Shown here: in pieces, positions 43,139-51,616 of the stretch
Layout: each line of letters begins with the position of its first letter
Numbering within the stretch: the first letter of the stretch is position 1
Assembly: GCA_020444075.1 (NCBI GenBank)
Contig: JAHLLR010000008.1
Location: 43,746 to 107,745, forward strand
Reading direction: 5' to 3'
Length of the DNA stretch: 64,000 nt
DNA from: Deltaproteobacteria bacterium
GTDB lineage: Bacteria; Desulfobacterota; Desulfobacteria; Desulfobacterales; Desulfosarcinaceae
Made by a program: the position numbers and the translations under genes
The notes under the pieces: generated by a model
Told to the model about the DNA's origin: nothing
What the model saw: only the letters and a program-made list of their open reading frames with translations
Databases searched by the model: none

Positions 43139-44977
43139 ATGCCGCAAACGGAAACGAAACCGAATACGTACCGGCGAATCAATGGAAAGCTGAAAAGCCT
43201 GAATATTGCCCAGGCCACCCGCTGGTCGGTCTATTTCATTGCCATCGGCCTGATTGCCGGCTTCGGCTCCGTCGTTTTTCATTACCTGTGCCAGTTGGGG
43301 CTCCATTACTTTCTGGATATGCTCGCCGGTTACCGTCCCCCGGCGCCGGCCGGCGAACACCACCTGCTGCCGCCCACATCGGTTTCGCTCAACCGTTTGA
43401 TGCTGCTGTTCCTGCCGGCCATGGGGGGGATCCTGAGCGGATGGCTGGTCTACACGTTCGCTCCGGAAGCGGAAGGCCACGGCACCGATGCCGCGATAAA
43501 TGCCTACCACAACAAAGGCGGATTCATTCGCGGCCGGGTACCCATTATCAAAACCATTGCGTCGGCCATTACCCTGACCACCGGGGGCTCCGGGGGCAGG
43601 GAGGGGCCCATCGCCCAGATCGGCGCCGGTTTCGGCTCCTTTCTGGCCACCACCCTCAAGCTTTCCGACCGTGAGCGCCGGATCATGATGGCTGCCGGCA
43701 TCGGCGCCGGCGTGGGCAGCATCTTCCGGGCTCCGCTGGCCGGCGCCTTGTTTGCGGCCGAGGTGCTTTACCGGGATCCTGACTTCGAATCGGAGGTGAT
43801 CATTCCGGCAGGCATCTCATCGGTGGTGGCCTACTGTGTCTTCTGCCTGGTGTTCGGCTGGGGCTCGTTGTTCGATTCACCGCCGTTTAATTTTAGAAAC
43901 CCGCTGGAGTTGGGCCCCTACCTGGTGCTTTCCCTGGTGCTGGTGGCCACCGGTGTCTTTTACATCAAGGCCTTTTACGGCACGGTTCAGATTTTTGCAT
44001 CTATCAAGAAAATTCCCAACCACATCAAACCGGCCATCGGCGGACTGCTGACCGGCATCATCGGGTTTTTCCTGCCCCATACCCTGGCCTTTGGCTATGG
44101 GTTTGCCCAGAAGGCGATTAATAATGAACTGGCTATTCCGTTTTTGCTTTCACTGGCCCTGGGCAAGGTTCTGACCACCTCTTTTTCCATCGGTTCCGGG
44201 GGAAGCGGAGGCGTCTTCGGGCCTTCCATCGTCATCGGCGGCGCCATGGGCGGATGCGTGGGCAAAATCTTTCACGATATCATGCCCTCTGTCGTCACCG
44301 AACCCGGTGCCTTCGTGGTGGTGGGAATGGCCGGCTTCTTCACGGCGGTATCCAACACCCCCATCTCCACGATCATTTTCGTCAGTGAGATGACCAATTC
44401 CTACCACCTGCTGCTGCCCAGCCTGCTGGTCTGTTCGGTGGCCTATATGGCATCGCGGCGCTGGAGCATATACAGTCAGCAGGTGCAGAGCAAGGTGGAT
44501 TCACAGGCTCACGCCGGCGACTTTTTCGTGGACATCCTTCAGGCCATACCGGTCAACGACCTCATGCCCCTGGTGAAAAAAGTGACTCTGATTCCCCAGG
44601 ATATGCCTTTTCTGGAGTTCAAACGCACCTTCTCCGAGACCAAACAGCACTACTTCCCGGTGGTGGATGAGGAAAAACGGCTGGTGGGAATCTTTTCTGT
44701 CAACGATATCCGGGGTGTCCTCTTCGCCCCAGAAATCGAGCAGCTGGTGGTGATGAAGGACGTGGGGACCTCGGACATCATTGTCACCACGCCGGATGAG
44801 GACCTCAATGCCGTTCTCAAAAAATTCACCACCCGGAATATCGACAGCCTGCCGGTGGTGCGGACCGAGGATCACGGGATTTTGCTGGGCATGCTCAACA
44901 GACGCGAGGTCATCTCCTTCTACAACCAGAAAGTGGACGAGATGAAATCCCGGCGCCAGGCCGCTTATGGTGCCTAG
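43139..44977 (+). CDS. CLC-family chloride channel/transporter with CBS domains
   Basis: The 612-aa protein carries the CLC selectivity regions GSGGREGPIAQIG near 158 (with the gating glutamate) and SGGSGGVFGPSIVIGG near 354, and about ten or more membrane helices up to residue 440. Two CBS domains (about 475-530 and 540-600) form the cytoplasmic end. The gene may encode a Cl-/H+ antiporter or a channel. It is coupled to the aminotransferase gene. Confidence 0.92.
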   Translation: MPQTETKPNTYRRINGKLKSLNIAQATRWSVYFIAIGLIAGFGSVVFHYLCQLGLHYFLDMLAGYRPPAPAGEHHLLPPTSVSLNRLMLLFLPAMGGILSGWLVYTFAPEAEGHGTDAAINAYHNKGGFIRGRVPIIKTIASAITLTTGGSGGREGPIAQIGAGFGSFLATTLKLSDRERRIMMAAGIGAGVGSIFRAPLAGALFAAEVLYRDPDFESEVIIPAGISSVVAYCVFCLVFGWGSLFDSPPFNFRNPLELGPYLVLSLVLVATGVFYIKAFYGTVQIFASIKKIPNHIKPAIGGLLTGIIGFFLPHTLAFGYGFAQKAINNELAIPFLLSLALGKVLTTSFSIGSGGSGGVFGPSIVIGGAMGGCVGKIFHDIMPSVVTEPGAFVVVGMAGFFTAVSNTPISTIIFVSEMTNSYHLLLPSLLVCSVAYMASRRWSIYSQQVQSKVDSQAHAGDFFVDILQAIPVNDLMPLVKKVTLIPQDMPFLEFKRTFSETKQHYFPVVDEEKRLVGIFSVNDIRGVLFAPEIEQLVVMKDVGTSDIIVTTPDEDLNAVLKKFTTRNIDSLPVVRTEDHGILLGMLNRREVISFYNQKVDEMKSRRQAAYGA

Positions 44978-45138
44978 CGGATCCTCCGCGGGAAGAACAT
45001 GATTAAAAAGGAAACCGCCAGCCGTTTTTCGGACGCAGGCGGATTCGTGTTTGAGCCGCTGGAGAGAACGTCCGGCAAGCCAGAAGAATACCCCAGCGGG
45101 CCAAAAAGATGCCGCAATTACACCCGGTCCTGTTTATC

Positions 45139-45702
45139 TCATTTTCTTTTCAGTGATTTTCCTGCATTCCAGCACGCTCCCACCGCCGGCCCCAGGCGCC
45201 AGTATTTCACGCTGGCCATATCGAACAGCAGCGGCCGCAGCCTGGACACATCGACTTTCCCATTGGTCAACACGCTGTCATCGGCGTAAGTTTCAACCAG
45301 TTCGCCGATAAATACATCATGGGGGGGAAAATCCAGCACATCGTGCAGCCGGAGTTCCATGTTTACCGGACACTGGCGGATCATGGGCGCGGTTTCCAAC
45401 TGGCCGTAAAACACATCGAACAAGGCGGCCTTGTCGGTTTTCCTGCCCGTCATGATCCCGCAGTAATCCGTCTCCACCATAAGGTCCTCCGACGGCATGC
45501 AGATGCTGAACGTTCGGTTTTCATGGATGCCGCCGTTGGAGTAGTGGGTTTTGCTCAGGCCGATGGAAAGATACTGCGGCGTGCCGTGATTCAGAATGCC
45601 CACGTGGGCAACCGCAAGAAAATTCGGGCTGGCCTTTACGGTTGCGCCCACCAGGGTGGTCGGCATGGGATACAGGGCATTAACGGGTCCGATGGGATGC
45701 AT
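45139..45702 (-). CDS. Flavin reductase-like (FMN-binding split barrel) protein
   Basis: The ATG at 45702 (MHPIGPVNALYPMPTTLVGA) has AAGGAGG nine bases upstream and gives 187 aa. The fold is that of the flavoredoxin/flavin reductase family (TLVGATVKASPNFLAVAHVG; NFLAV; FSICMPS; HDVFIGELVETYAD). Desulfovibrio flavoredoxin is a member of this family; a redox role with FMN is an inference. Confidence 0.8.
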   Translation of the reverse strand: MHPIGPVNALYPMPTTLVGATVKASPNFLAVAHVGILNHGTPQYLSIGLSKTHYSNGGIHENRTFSICMPSEDLMVETDYCGIMTGRKTDKAALFDVFYGQLETAPMIRQCPVNMELRLHDVLDFPPHDVFIGELVETYADDSVLTNGKVDVSRLRPLLFDMASVKYWRLGPAVGACWNAGKSLKRK

Positions 45703-45901
45703 GGCGTTGATCCTCCTTTTCTTTTCGAATTGACAGATTTTCAGATACGATACATCCCCGGGCGGCATAACGGGTTATCCATGGCGAGGCCGCCATGCCA
45801 GGGAAGGTCTGGCTGCCGAGTTGCCGGGATCATGGGGGTATAACGCGCCGCCACGGAATCGGGGTCGATCGCAAAAAAGTGATGGCATTCGCGGAAAGGT
45901 C

Positions 45902-46477
45902 TCACTTGAGCATGCATTCATGCATCGCGTTGCTCACGAACTCGAAGACATCCGTGAGTCTGAGCACGCCGACAATTTCACGCACATCACGGTCGGCAGT
46001 CACCAGCAGGGAGTGGTGATGCCCGATGATCAGCCGGTGGATGGCTTCATCCAGGGTGGCATGCTCATTGACGAATTCGCCCTTGCCGGGTGAATACATG
46101 ATGTTTTTGACTTTGAGGTGAACCGCTTTTTCGCAGAGGTTTTCGAGCGCTTTTTCCCACAGGTGGTATTGCTCCAGGGTTGATTTGAAAAAGTCGTCAC
46201 TGAACCCGAGGCGATGCATGGATCCATGATTTTCGGAACGCCTCAGCTTCTTGTAATTGGGTTCGAGGGCTTCGATGACGTCATGCTGGCTCAGCTTCCC
46301 GACAAAATGGTTGGATTTGTCAATCACCAGAATGGCCCGATGTCGATAGCGCTTCTGGTTAAAAGCGGCTTGCGCGGTCTCCAATGCCTTGACGGCCTCC
46401 AGGAGCGTAGCCTCTTCGGGAACCGTGGCATACTCGGAAAGTGGCACCATCAGGTCCTTTACTTGGTAAGATTTCAT
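45902..46477 (-). CDS. Tandem CBS-domain protein
   Basis: The 191-aa protein is two CBS motifs and little else (VKDLMVPLSEYATVPEEATL, VKNIMYSPGKGEFVNEHATL; closing REIVGVLRLTDVFEFV) separated by a helical insert (about 85-120). CBS pairs bind adenosyl ligands. GGGGGTG lies six bases before the ATG. It is likely a soluble regulator with unknown partner. Confidence 0.85.
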   Translation of the reverse strand: MKSYQVKDLMVPLSEYATVPEEATLLEAVKALETAQAAFNQKRYRHRAILVIDKSNHFVGKLSQHDVIEALEPNYKKLRRSENHGSMHRLGFSDDFFKSTLEQYHLWEKALENLCEKAVHLKVKNIMYSPGKGEFVNEHATLDEAIHRLIIGHHHSLLVTADRDVREIVGVLRLTDVFEFVSNAMHECMLK

Positions 46478-46668
46478 TTCACACCCCCTTCTCCGGTTGG
46501 TCGGCTGCTATTTAAAGAAAAATAAGCATATCCACAGGCGTCGGCAACAGGCATCCCACCCTATCCGCCGGCAGTCGCCATCGCTACCCGTTTCTTCAAG
46601 GCCGGTGGGTTGCATTACCGGTAAGATGTCGAGGAAACCGTCTGGTGGCGCTTCGATCAGAGGCCTTT

Positions 46669-47868
46669 TTACTCCGCGCGCAACGCCTCGATGGGGTCCA
46701 GCCGGGCCGCCTGGCGCGCTGGAAGGATGCCGGACAGCAGGCCGATGGCGGCAGCCAGGACTTCTGCGAGAACCACATAGGAAAGGGGCGTATGCGTGGG
46801 CAGTTTCGGCACCAGGATCTCCAGGAGCCATGCGCCGCCGGTCCCCAGGATAACGCCCGCGATTCCGCCGATACCGCCCAGCAGGGTGGCTTCGATGGCA
46901 AACAGGCCCATGATCCAGCGCCGGCCGGTTCCCAGGGCGCGCAGCAGGCCGATTTCCGCCCGGCGCTGGCGCACGGCGATGGTCATGATGGTCGTAATGC
47001 CAACGCCGCCCACCAGCAGGGAAATCCCGCCGATGGCCCCCACGGCCAGCGTCAGTACACCCAGCACCGATCCCAATACCTCGAGCATCTGGGTCTGGGT
47101 GACGATGGTGAAATCCTCGCTGCCGTGGCGGGACAGCAACAGCGCGTTGATCCGCTCTGAAATTTTATCCGCATTGCTGCCGGCGGCAAACAGCACATCG
47201 ATTTCCATCAGGCTTTCCCGGTTGAACATCGCCAGGGCGCGGGAGGCCGGGATATAGACCGCATCGTCCAGATCGAATCCCAGCATCTGCCCCTTGGCGG
47301 CCATGACGCCGATGGTGCGGTAGCGCTCTCCACCGATGCGGATGCGCCGGCCCAACGGGTTCGACCCGCCGAAAAGCTCACGGCTGACCCGGCTTCCCAA
47401 AACAGCCAGGGCCCGTGTGCCGGCGGCATGGTCGTCGGGGAGGAATCGGCCCTGGGCCACGGCCATCTGCCAGACCTGCGGGACGGCTGCGCCGACACCG
47501 AAAACATACGTCCGACGGCTGCGCGGACCGTATTCCACGGCTGCGTTGCCCTGGACCACCGGCACGGTGGACAGAATTCGTGGAATCCGGGACAGGGCCG
47601 CGGCATCGTCGATGGAAAGGGGTCGGACATTGCTGATCACCGCACCGGAAACGCCCGTGGTGGATGTTTTTCCCGGGGTGATCCCGATGAGGTTCGTACC
47701 GAACTGGGTGAATTCCCCCAGCACGAAACGGTGAACGCCTTCGCCCAGGGAGGTGAGCAGGACCACTGCGGCAATTCCCACGGCAATGCCCAGGATGGTC
47801 AGAAAGCTGCGCAGGCGCTGGCCGGCAAGAGACTGCAGGGCCCATTTTAAGGCGTCACGAAAAATCAT
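46669..47868 (-). CDS. MacB/FtsX-type ABC transporter permease (second)
   Basis: The 399-aa protein has an N-terminal helix (FLTILGIAVGIAAVVLLTSL near 20), a large periplasmic MacB-PCD domain (about 45-240), and three C-terminal helices with GISLLVGGVGITTIMTIAVRQRRAEIGLLRAL (quoted in part: GISLLVGGVGITTIMTI). It is the last gene of a leftward exporter unit; the first permease gene ends 118 bases upstream. It probably pairs with the other permease. Confidence 0.9.
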   Translation of the reverse strand: MIFRDALKWALQSLAGQRLRSFLTILGIAVGIAAVVLLTSLGEGVHRFVLGEFTQFGTNLIGITPGKTSTTGVSGAVISNVRPLSIDDAAALSRIPRILSTVPVVQGNAAVEYGPRSRRTYVFGVGAAVPQVWQMAVAQGRFLPDDHAAGTRALAVLGSRVSRELFGGSNPLGRRIRIGGERYRTIGVMAAKGQMLGFDLDDAVYIPASRALAMFNRESLMEIDVLFAAGSNADKISERINALLLSRHGSEDFTIVTQTQMLEVLGSVLGVLTLAVGAIGGISLLVGGVGITTIMTIAVRQRRAEIGLLRALGTGRRWIMGLFAIEATLLGGIGGIAGVILGTGGAWLLEILVPKLPTHTPLSYVVLAEVLAAAIGLLSGILPARQAARLDPIEALRAE

Positions 47869-47986
47869 ATGATTGATTCCGGTATGTCCGCATGTGATCT
47901 GTTCCTCAATTCCCTAATCCCCAGCCTGGTTAAACCGGAAATAACCCATTACATTTTCAGGATTAAGAACCCATCCCCCCGACCGC

Positions 47987-49192
47987 TCACTTTTCCGCCA
48001 GCGCCGTCACGGGGTCCAATTGCGCCGCCCGCCGCGCCGGCAGCATGCCGAAAAGGGTGCCGGTGGCCACGGCCGTGGCGGCGGCCGCCGCCGGAGACCA
48101 CCAGGGCACTGCCAGGGGGAACTCGGGGAACATCTGCCGTAGCACCAGCAGACCGGCTGTGGAAAGCAGCAGCCCGACGGCGGTTCCCAATAATGAGAGA
48201 AGGGTCGACTCCACCAGAAAGAGGATCAGCACCTGCCCCCGGGTGGCGCCGACAGCCTTGAGAAGACCGATTTCCGCCGTTCGCTGGGAGATGGCGATGA
48301 GCATCACATTCATGATCAGGATGCCGGCCACGGCCAGGCTGATGGCGGCAATGCCGGCGACAGCCAGGGTCAGGGTGCGCAGGATACGGTCGAAGGTGGC
48401 CAGAAGGGCGTCCTGGGTAATCACGGTCACATCGTCTTCACCCTCGTGCCGATCCCGGATGATCTCCTGAAGGTTCCTTTTGGCCCGGGATATGGCATCC
48501 CGGTTTCTGGCCTGCACCAGAATCCGGAACAGGGATTCGGTGTTGAACAGGGCCGTGGCCGAGGCAACGGGAATAATGGCCACATCGCTGATGTCCACTC
48601 CCAGGGACTGACCTTTCCGGGTCAGTACGCCGATCACCCGAAACCGGCGCTCGCCGATGCGTACAAACCGGCCCAGCGGTGACCGGTTCCCGAAGAGTTC
48701 GTTTCTGGCCTTGTGCCCCAATACGCAAACCGCTTCGGCCCGGGATACGTCGCCGGCAGGAATGAAGCGCCCCAGGGACAAGGCCAGGTTGCGAATCGGC
48801 AGAAGTTCGGCCGTGGAGCCGAGGATGGTGATTTCCCGTTGCCGGCTGCCGACGGATACCGGCGCGGAACCGACCACAATGGGAGCCACCCGGCGTACGG
48901 CGGTGCTGCGCGTCAAGGCCATGGCATCCTGGACGGTCAGGTCACGGGGCGTCTGCCCCATCATCGGCGGCGGCCCGCCGGTGGTTTCGGATCGGCCCGG
49001 CAGGACGATGAGCAGGTGGGTGCCCAGGGAACTGAACTGCCTGGACACATAACGACGGGTTCCTTCTCCCAGGGTGGAGAGCATGACCACCGAGGCCACC
49101 CCGATGGCCATGGCCAGCAGCATCAGGCACGAGCGCAGGGGATATCCGGAAACGGCACGGCGGCAGAAGCCGATGACATCCGCGGCTCTCAT
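47987..49192 (-). CDS. MacB/FtsX-type ABC transporter permease (first)
   Basis: The 401-aa protein has the same plan as its neighbour: CLMLLAMAIGVASVVMLSTL near 22, a periplasmic domain, and a FtsX core with AISLAVAGILIMNVMLIAIS near 283. Its start overlaps the ATPase stop by 4 bases (49189-49192), so it is translationally coupled. The two permeases are diverged in sequence and would form a heterodimer with one ATPase. Confidence 0.9.
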   Translation of the reverse strand: MRAADVIGFCRRAVSGYPLRSCLMLLAMAIGVASVVMLSTLGEGTRRYVSRQFSSLGTHLLIVLPGRSETTGGPPPMMGQTPRDLTVQDAMALTRSTAVRRVAPIVVGSAPVSVGSRQREITILGSTAELLPIRNLALSLGRFIPAGDVSRAEAVCVLGHKARNELFGNRSPLGRFVRIGERRFRVIGVLTRKGQSLGVDISDVAIIPVASATALFNTESLFRILVQARNRDAISRAKRNLQEIIRDRHEGEDDVTVITQDALLATFDRILRTLTLAVAGIAAISLAVAGILIMNVMLIAISQRTAEIGLLKAVGATRGQVLILFLVESTLLSLLGTAVGLLLSTAGLLVLRQMFPEFPLAVPWWSPAAAAATAVATGTLFGMLPARRAAQLDPVTALAEK

Positions 49193-49869
49193 GCCTGCCC
49201 CTTACGGTCTGAAACGATACGGCCGTCCACCATCCGGATGGCGCGGGCGGCGCGGCCCCCGATATGCGGGTCGTGGGTAACGATAAGGACGGTCATGCCC
49301 TGTTCCCTGAGGGATTCGATCGCCCTAATGATTTCATCGCCGGAGGTCCGGTCCAGGTTGCCGGTGGGTTCGTCGGCCAGAATGACCGCGGGATTCATGA
49401 TCACGGCCCGGGCGATGGCTACCCGCTGGCGCTGTCCGCCGGAGAGTTGGTCCGGGCGGTGGCCGGCCCGGTCGGCAAGACCGAAACGGTCCATGGCATC
49501 AGCTATACGATGCCGTCGTTCATGGGGGGCGACGCCGGCAAGGACCAGCGGCAGACCCACATTGTCTGCGGCCGTGAGCCGGGGAACCAGATAAAAGAAC
49601 TGGAAGATAAAGCCTATTTTAAAGCGCCGGACGGTTGCCTGCTGGTCATCGGTCAACGCGGTGGTGTCCCTGCCGTCGATGCAGTAGGTTCCTTCGTCCG
49701 GGCGATCCAGCAGGCCGAGGATGTTCAGCAGGGTGGATTTTCCCGATCCGGACGGCCCCATGATGGACACATACTCGCCCTTTTCCACAACCAGGGTCGC
49801 CCGGTCCAGGGCATGCACGGATTCTCCCCCGACCTGAAACACCCGGCTGACATTCTCCAGGCGAATCAC
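49189..49869 (-). CDS. MacB/LolD-type ABC transporter ATP-binding protein
   Basis: The 226-aa protein has Walker A GPSGSGKSTLLNILG near 39, signature LSGGQRQRVAIARA near 141, Walker B VILADEPTGNLD near 160 and the switch His in IVTHDPHI. LolD, MacB and FtsE share this form; the neighbouring adaptor and large-domain permeases favour a MacAB-like exporter. It overlaps its neighbours on both sides by 4 bases. Confidence 0.93.
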   Translation of the reverse strand: MIRLENVSRVFQVGGESVHALDRATLVVEKGEYVSIMGPSGSGKSTLLNILGLLDRPDEGTYCIDGRDTTALTDDQQATVRRFKIGFIFQFFYLVPRLTAADNVGLPLVLAGVAPHERRHRIADAMDRFGLADRAGHRPDQLSGGQRQRVAIARAVIMNPAVILADEPTGNLDRTSGDEIIRAIESLREQGMTVLIVTHDPHIGGRAARAIRMVDGRIVSDRKGQA

Positions 49870-51089
49870 GGGGCGTCCTCGATTTGAACGGCAGGTGCTC
49901 CGTCTTTCAGGTCCGGTGCATCGATGTTGACCACCACCTGCTCTTCCGGCTTCAGTCCGTCGATCACCTCGGTATGATCCCAGTTGGAAAGGCCGCTGCG
50001 GATTTGGCGACGTTCGATTTTTCCCTGGACGGGATTAAACACGTAAACGTGCTGATCCGCCGTGACGGCCTCGGTGGGAACCCTTACCACATCGGAACGA
50101 CCGTCCAGGATCACTTCGATATCGGCGCTGTAGCCGGCCAGGAGAAGAGAGAACTCCTCGGGATGGATGAAGCTGACTTCCACGTCGACGGTGCGGGCCT
50201 GCTTCTCCACGTCCAGGACATAATCGGAAACCCGGCGCACCTTGCCCTGGAAAATCCGGCTGCCATAGGCATCCATGGTGATGCGGGCCGGCATGCCCAC
50301 CCGGATGCCGGCCACATCCACCTCATCGATGGGGGCGATGACGTAAAAGCAGCCGGATGCGATAATATCCACCACGGGCGGTGTGGGCACCCCCAGCGGG
50401 GAGGGGGTGACGTACTCGTAGCGCTCACCGTTGATTTCGCCGATCACCCCGTCAAAGGGCGCCAGCAGACGGGTGCGCTGGAGATTGGCTCTGGCCACGG
50501 CCAGCTGGGCTTCACGGACCTGCACTTCGCTGCGGGCGCCTTCGCACTCGGCGTTGAGGGCCTCGGCCTCGGCTACGGCGTTTTCCGTGCGCTCCTGGGT
50601 TCCCACGCTGGATTTGAGCAGGGTCAGCAACCGGTCTGCATTTTTAGCGGCCACCTCGGCCCGCGAACAGGCGGACAGCGTCCTGGACCGGGAAGCGGTC
50701 ACTTCCCGTTCGGCCAGCATTACCTGTGCGGCCAGATCGTTGTTCCACAACTCCAGCAGCAGGGCGCCTTCCTTGACGCGGTCCCCCTCTTTGACCGGCA
50801 GCAGGGCGATCTGCCCGCCGATGCTGGGAGACAGCTTGGCACGCCGGCAGGCTTTCACCGTCCCGGCACGGGTATTGGCCACCGTGCGTTCCACCGTGCC
50901 CCGGGTGACCGGCTTGACCGACACCCCTACAGGGTCCGGCCGCGTGTAATGCCAGAAGCCCCATACCGCCGCCGACACGATGAGGAGTAACAGGATCCAC
51001 TTGGGCAGCCCACGGGAGGAAGCCCCCCCGGTTTTCCGGTCCGTCACCACAGCATTCACCATGCATTGAGGAAAAGCACAAAAAACCAA
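49866..51089 (-). CDS. RND/MacA-type periplasmic adaptor
   Basis: The 407-aa membrane fusion protein has a membrane anchor (WILLLLIVSAAVWGFWHYTR near 31), a lipoyl half (LSPSIGGQIALLPVKEGDRV), a coiled-coil hairpin (about 115-200: LAEREVTASRSRTLSACSRA) and a barrel domain (LLAPFDGVIGEINGERYEYV). It joins the ABC exporter to an outer-membrane duct. The ATG at 51062 is an alternative start and neither has a strong ribosome site. No TolC gene is in the window. Confidence 0.9.
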   Translation of the reverse strand: MVFCAFPQCMVNAVVTDRKTGGASSRGLPKWILLLLIVSAAVWGFWHYTRPDPVGVSVKPVTRGTVERTVANTRAGTVKACRRAKLSPSIGGQIALLPVKEGDRVKEGALLLELWNNDLAAQVMLAEREVTASRSRTLSACSRAEVAAKNADRLLTLLKSSVGTQERTENAVAEAEALNAECEGARSEVQVREAQLAVARANLQRTRLLAPFDGVIGEINGERYEYVTPSPLGVPTPPVVDIIASGCFYVIAPIDEVDVAGIRVGMPARITMDAYGSRIFQGKVRRVSDYVLDVEKQARTVDVEVSFIHPEEFSLLLAGYSADIEVILDGRSDVVRVPTEAVTADQHVYVFNPVQGKIERRQIRSGLSNWDHTEVIDGLKPEEQVVVNIDAPDLKDGAPAVQIEDAP

Positions 51090-51193
51090 CCGATCCGGTA
51101 TCCGGATGATGATATCCTCCTATGATCTACGCCATTCTCCCGTTCGCTGGCAACCCTTATTCGCGGCCAACCGGTTTCACTATTTTGCCGACC

Positions 51194-51616
51194 TCAAGGT
51201 ACCGGTGCAAAAAAGTCTCTGACCCGTGCGGCGATCTGCCGTTGGGTCATTTTATCGCAGGGTTCCATGAAGACGAGGCTTTCCGATATCGCTTTGGACT
51301 TGTCCATTTCCTTTTTCAATTCCACCTTTGCCTCGCCGGGTCCCATGAGAACAATTTTATAGGCGTCGGCGACCGCTTCGATGACGTTCTGGTAAAAGCG
51401 GCTCAATTGCTGCCGGTATCGTGCTTCTATTTTATTGTCCGAGGAAATCTGTTGAGGACCCCACGGTGTTCGTTTGGTTCGCGATCCACCGGACAGGCGG
51501 ACATGCCGCTCCAGGTCGGATTGAATTTCACGGATTGATTTCGTTTCTCCCGCTTGGTTCAGGGTAACGATTACCGCTTTTTTGTGGTCAACCCAGATAC
51601 CGATGATTTTTTGCAT
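51194..51616 (-). CDS. Uncharacterised 140-aa protein, eRF1-domain-like start
   Basis: The product begins MQKIIGIWVDHKKAVIVTLN, and the middle (RYRQQLSRFYQNVIEAVADA followed by YKIVLMGPGEAKVELKKEMD) resembles the short bacterial proteins distantly related to eRF1 domain 2-type or host-attachment proteins. This is a pattern-level guess. Its first 29 bases overlap the end of the activase gene (51588-51616), so translation is probably coupled to that protein. No metal or catalytic motif is evident. Confidence 0.6.
   Translation of the reverse strand: MQKIIGIWVDHKKAVIVTLNQAGETKSIREIQSDLERHVRLSGGSRTKRTPWGPQQISSDNKIEARYRQQLSRFYQNVIEAVADAYKIVLMGPGEAKVELKKEMDKSKAISESLVFMEPCDKMTQRQIAARVRDFFAPVP

Noticed and set aside
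49884..50990. A 368-codon open frame opposite the adaptor gene
   Set aside because: Antisense shadow of the MacA-type gene; no recognisable motif.
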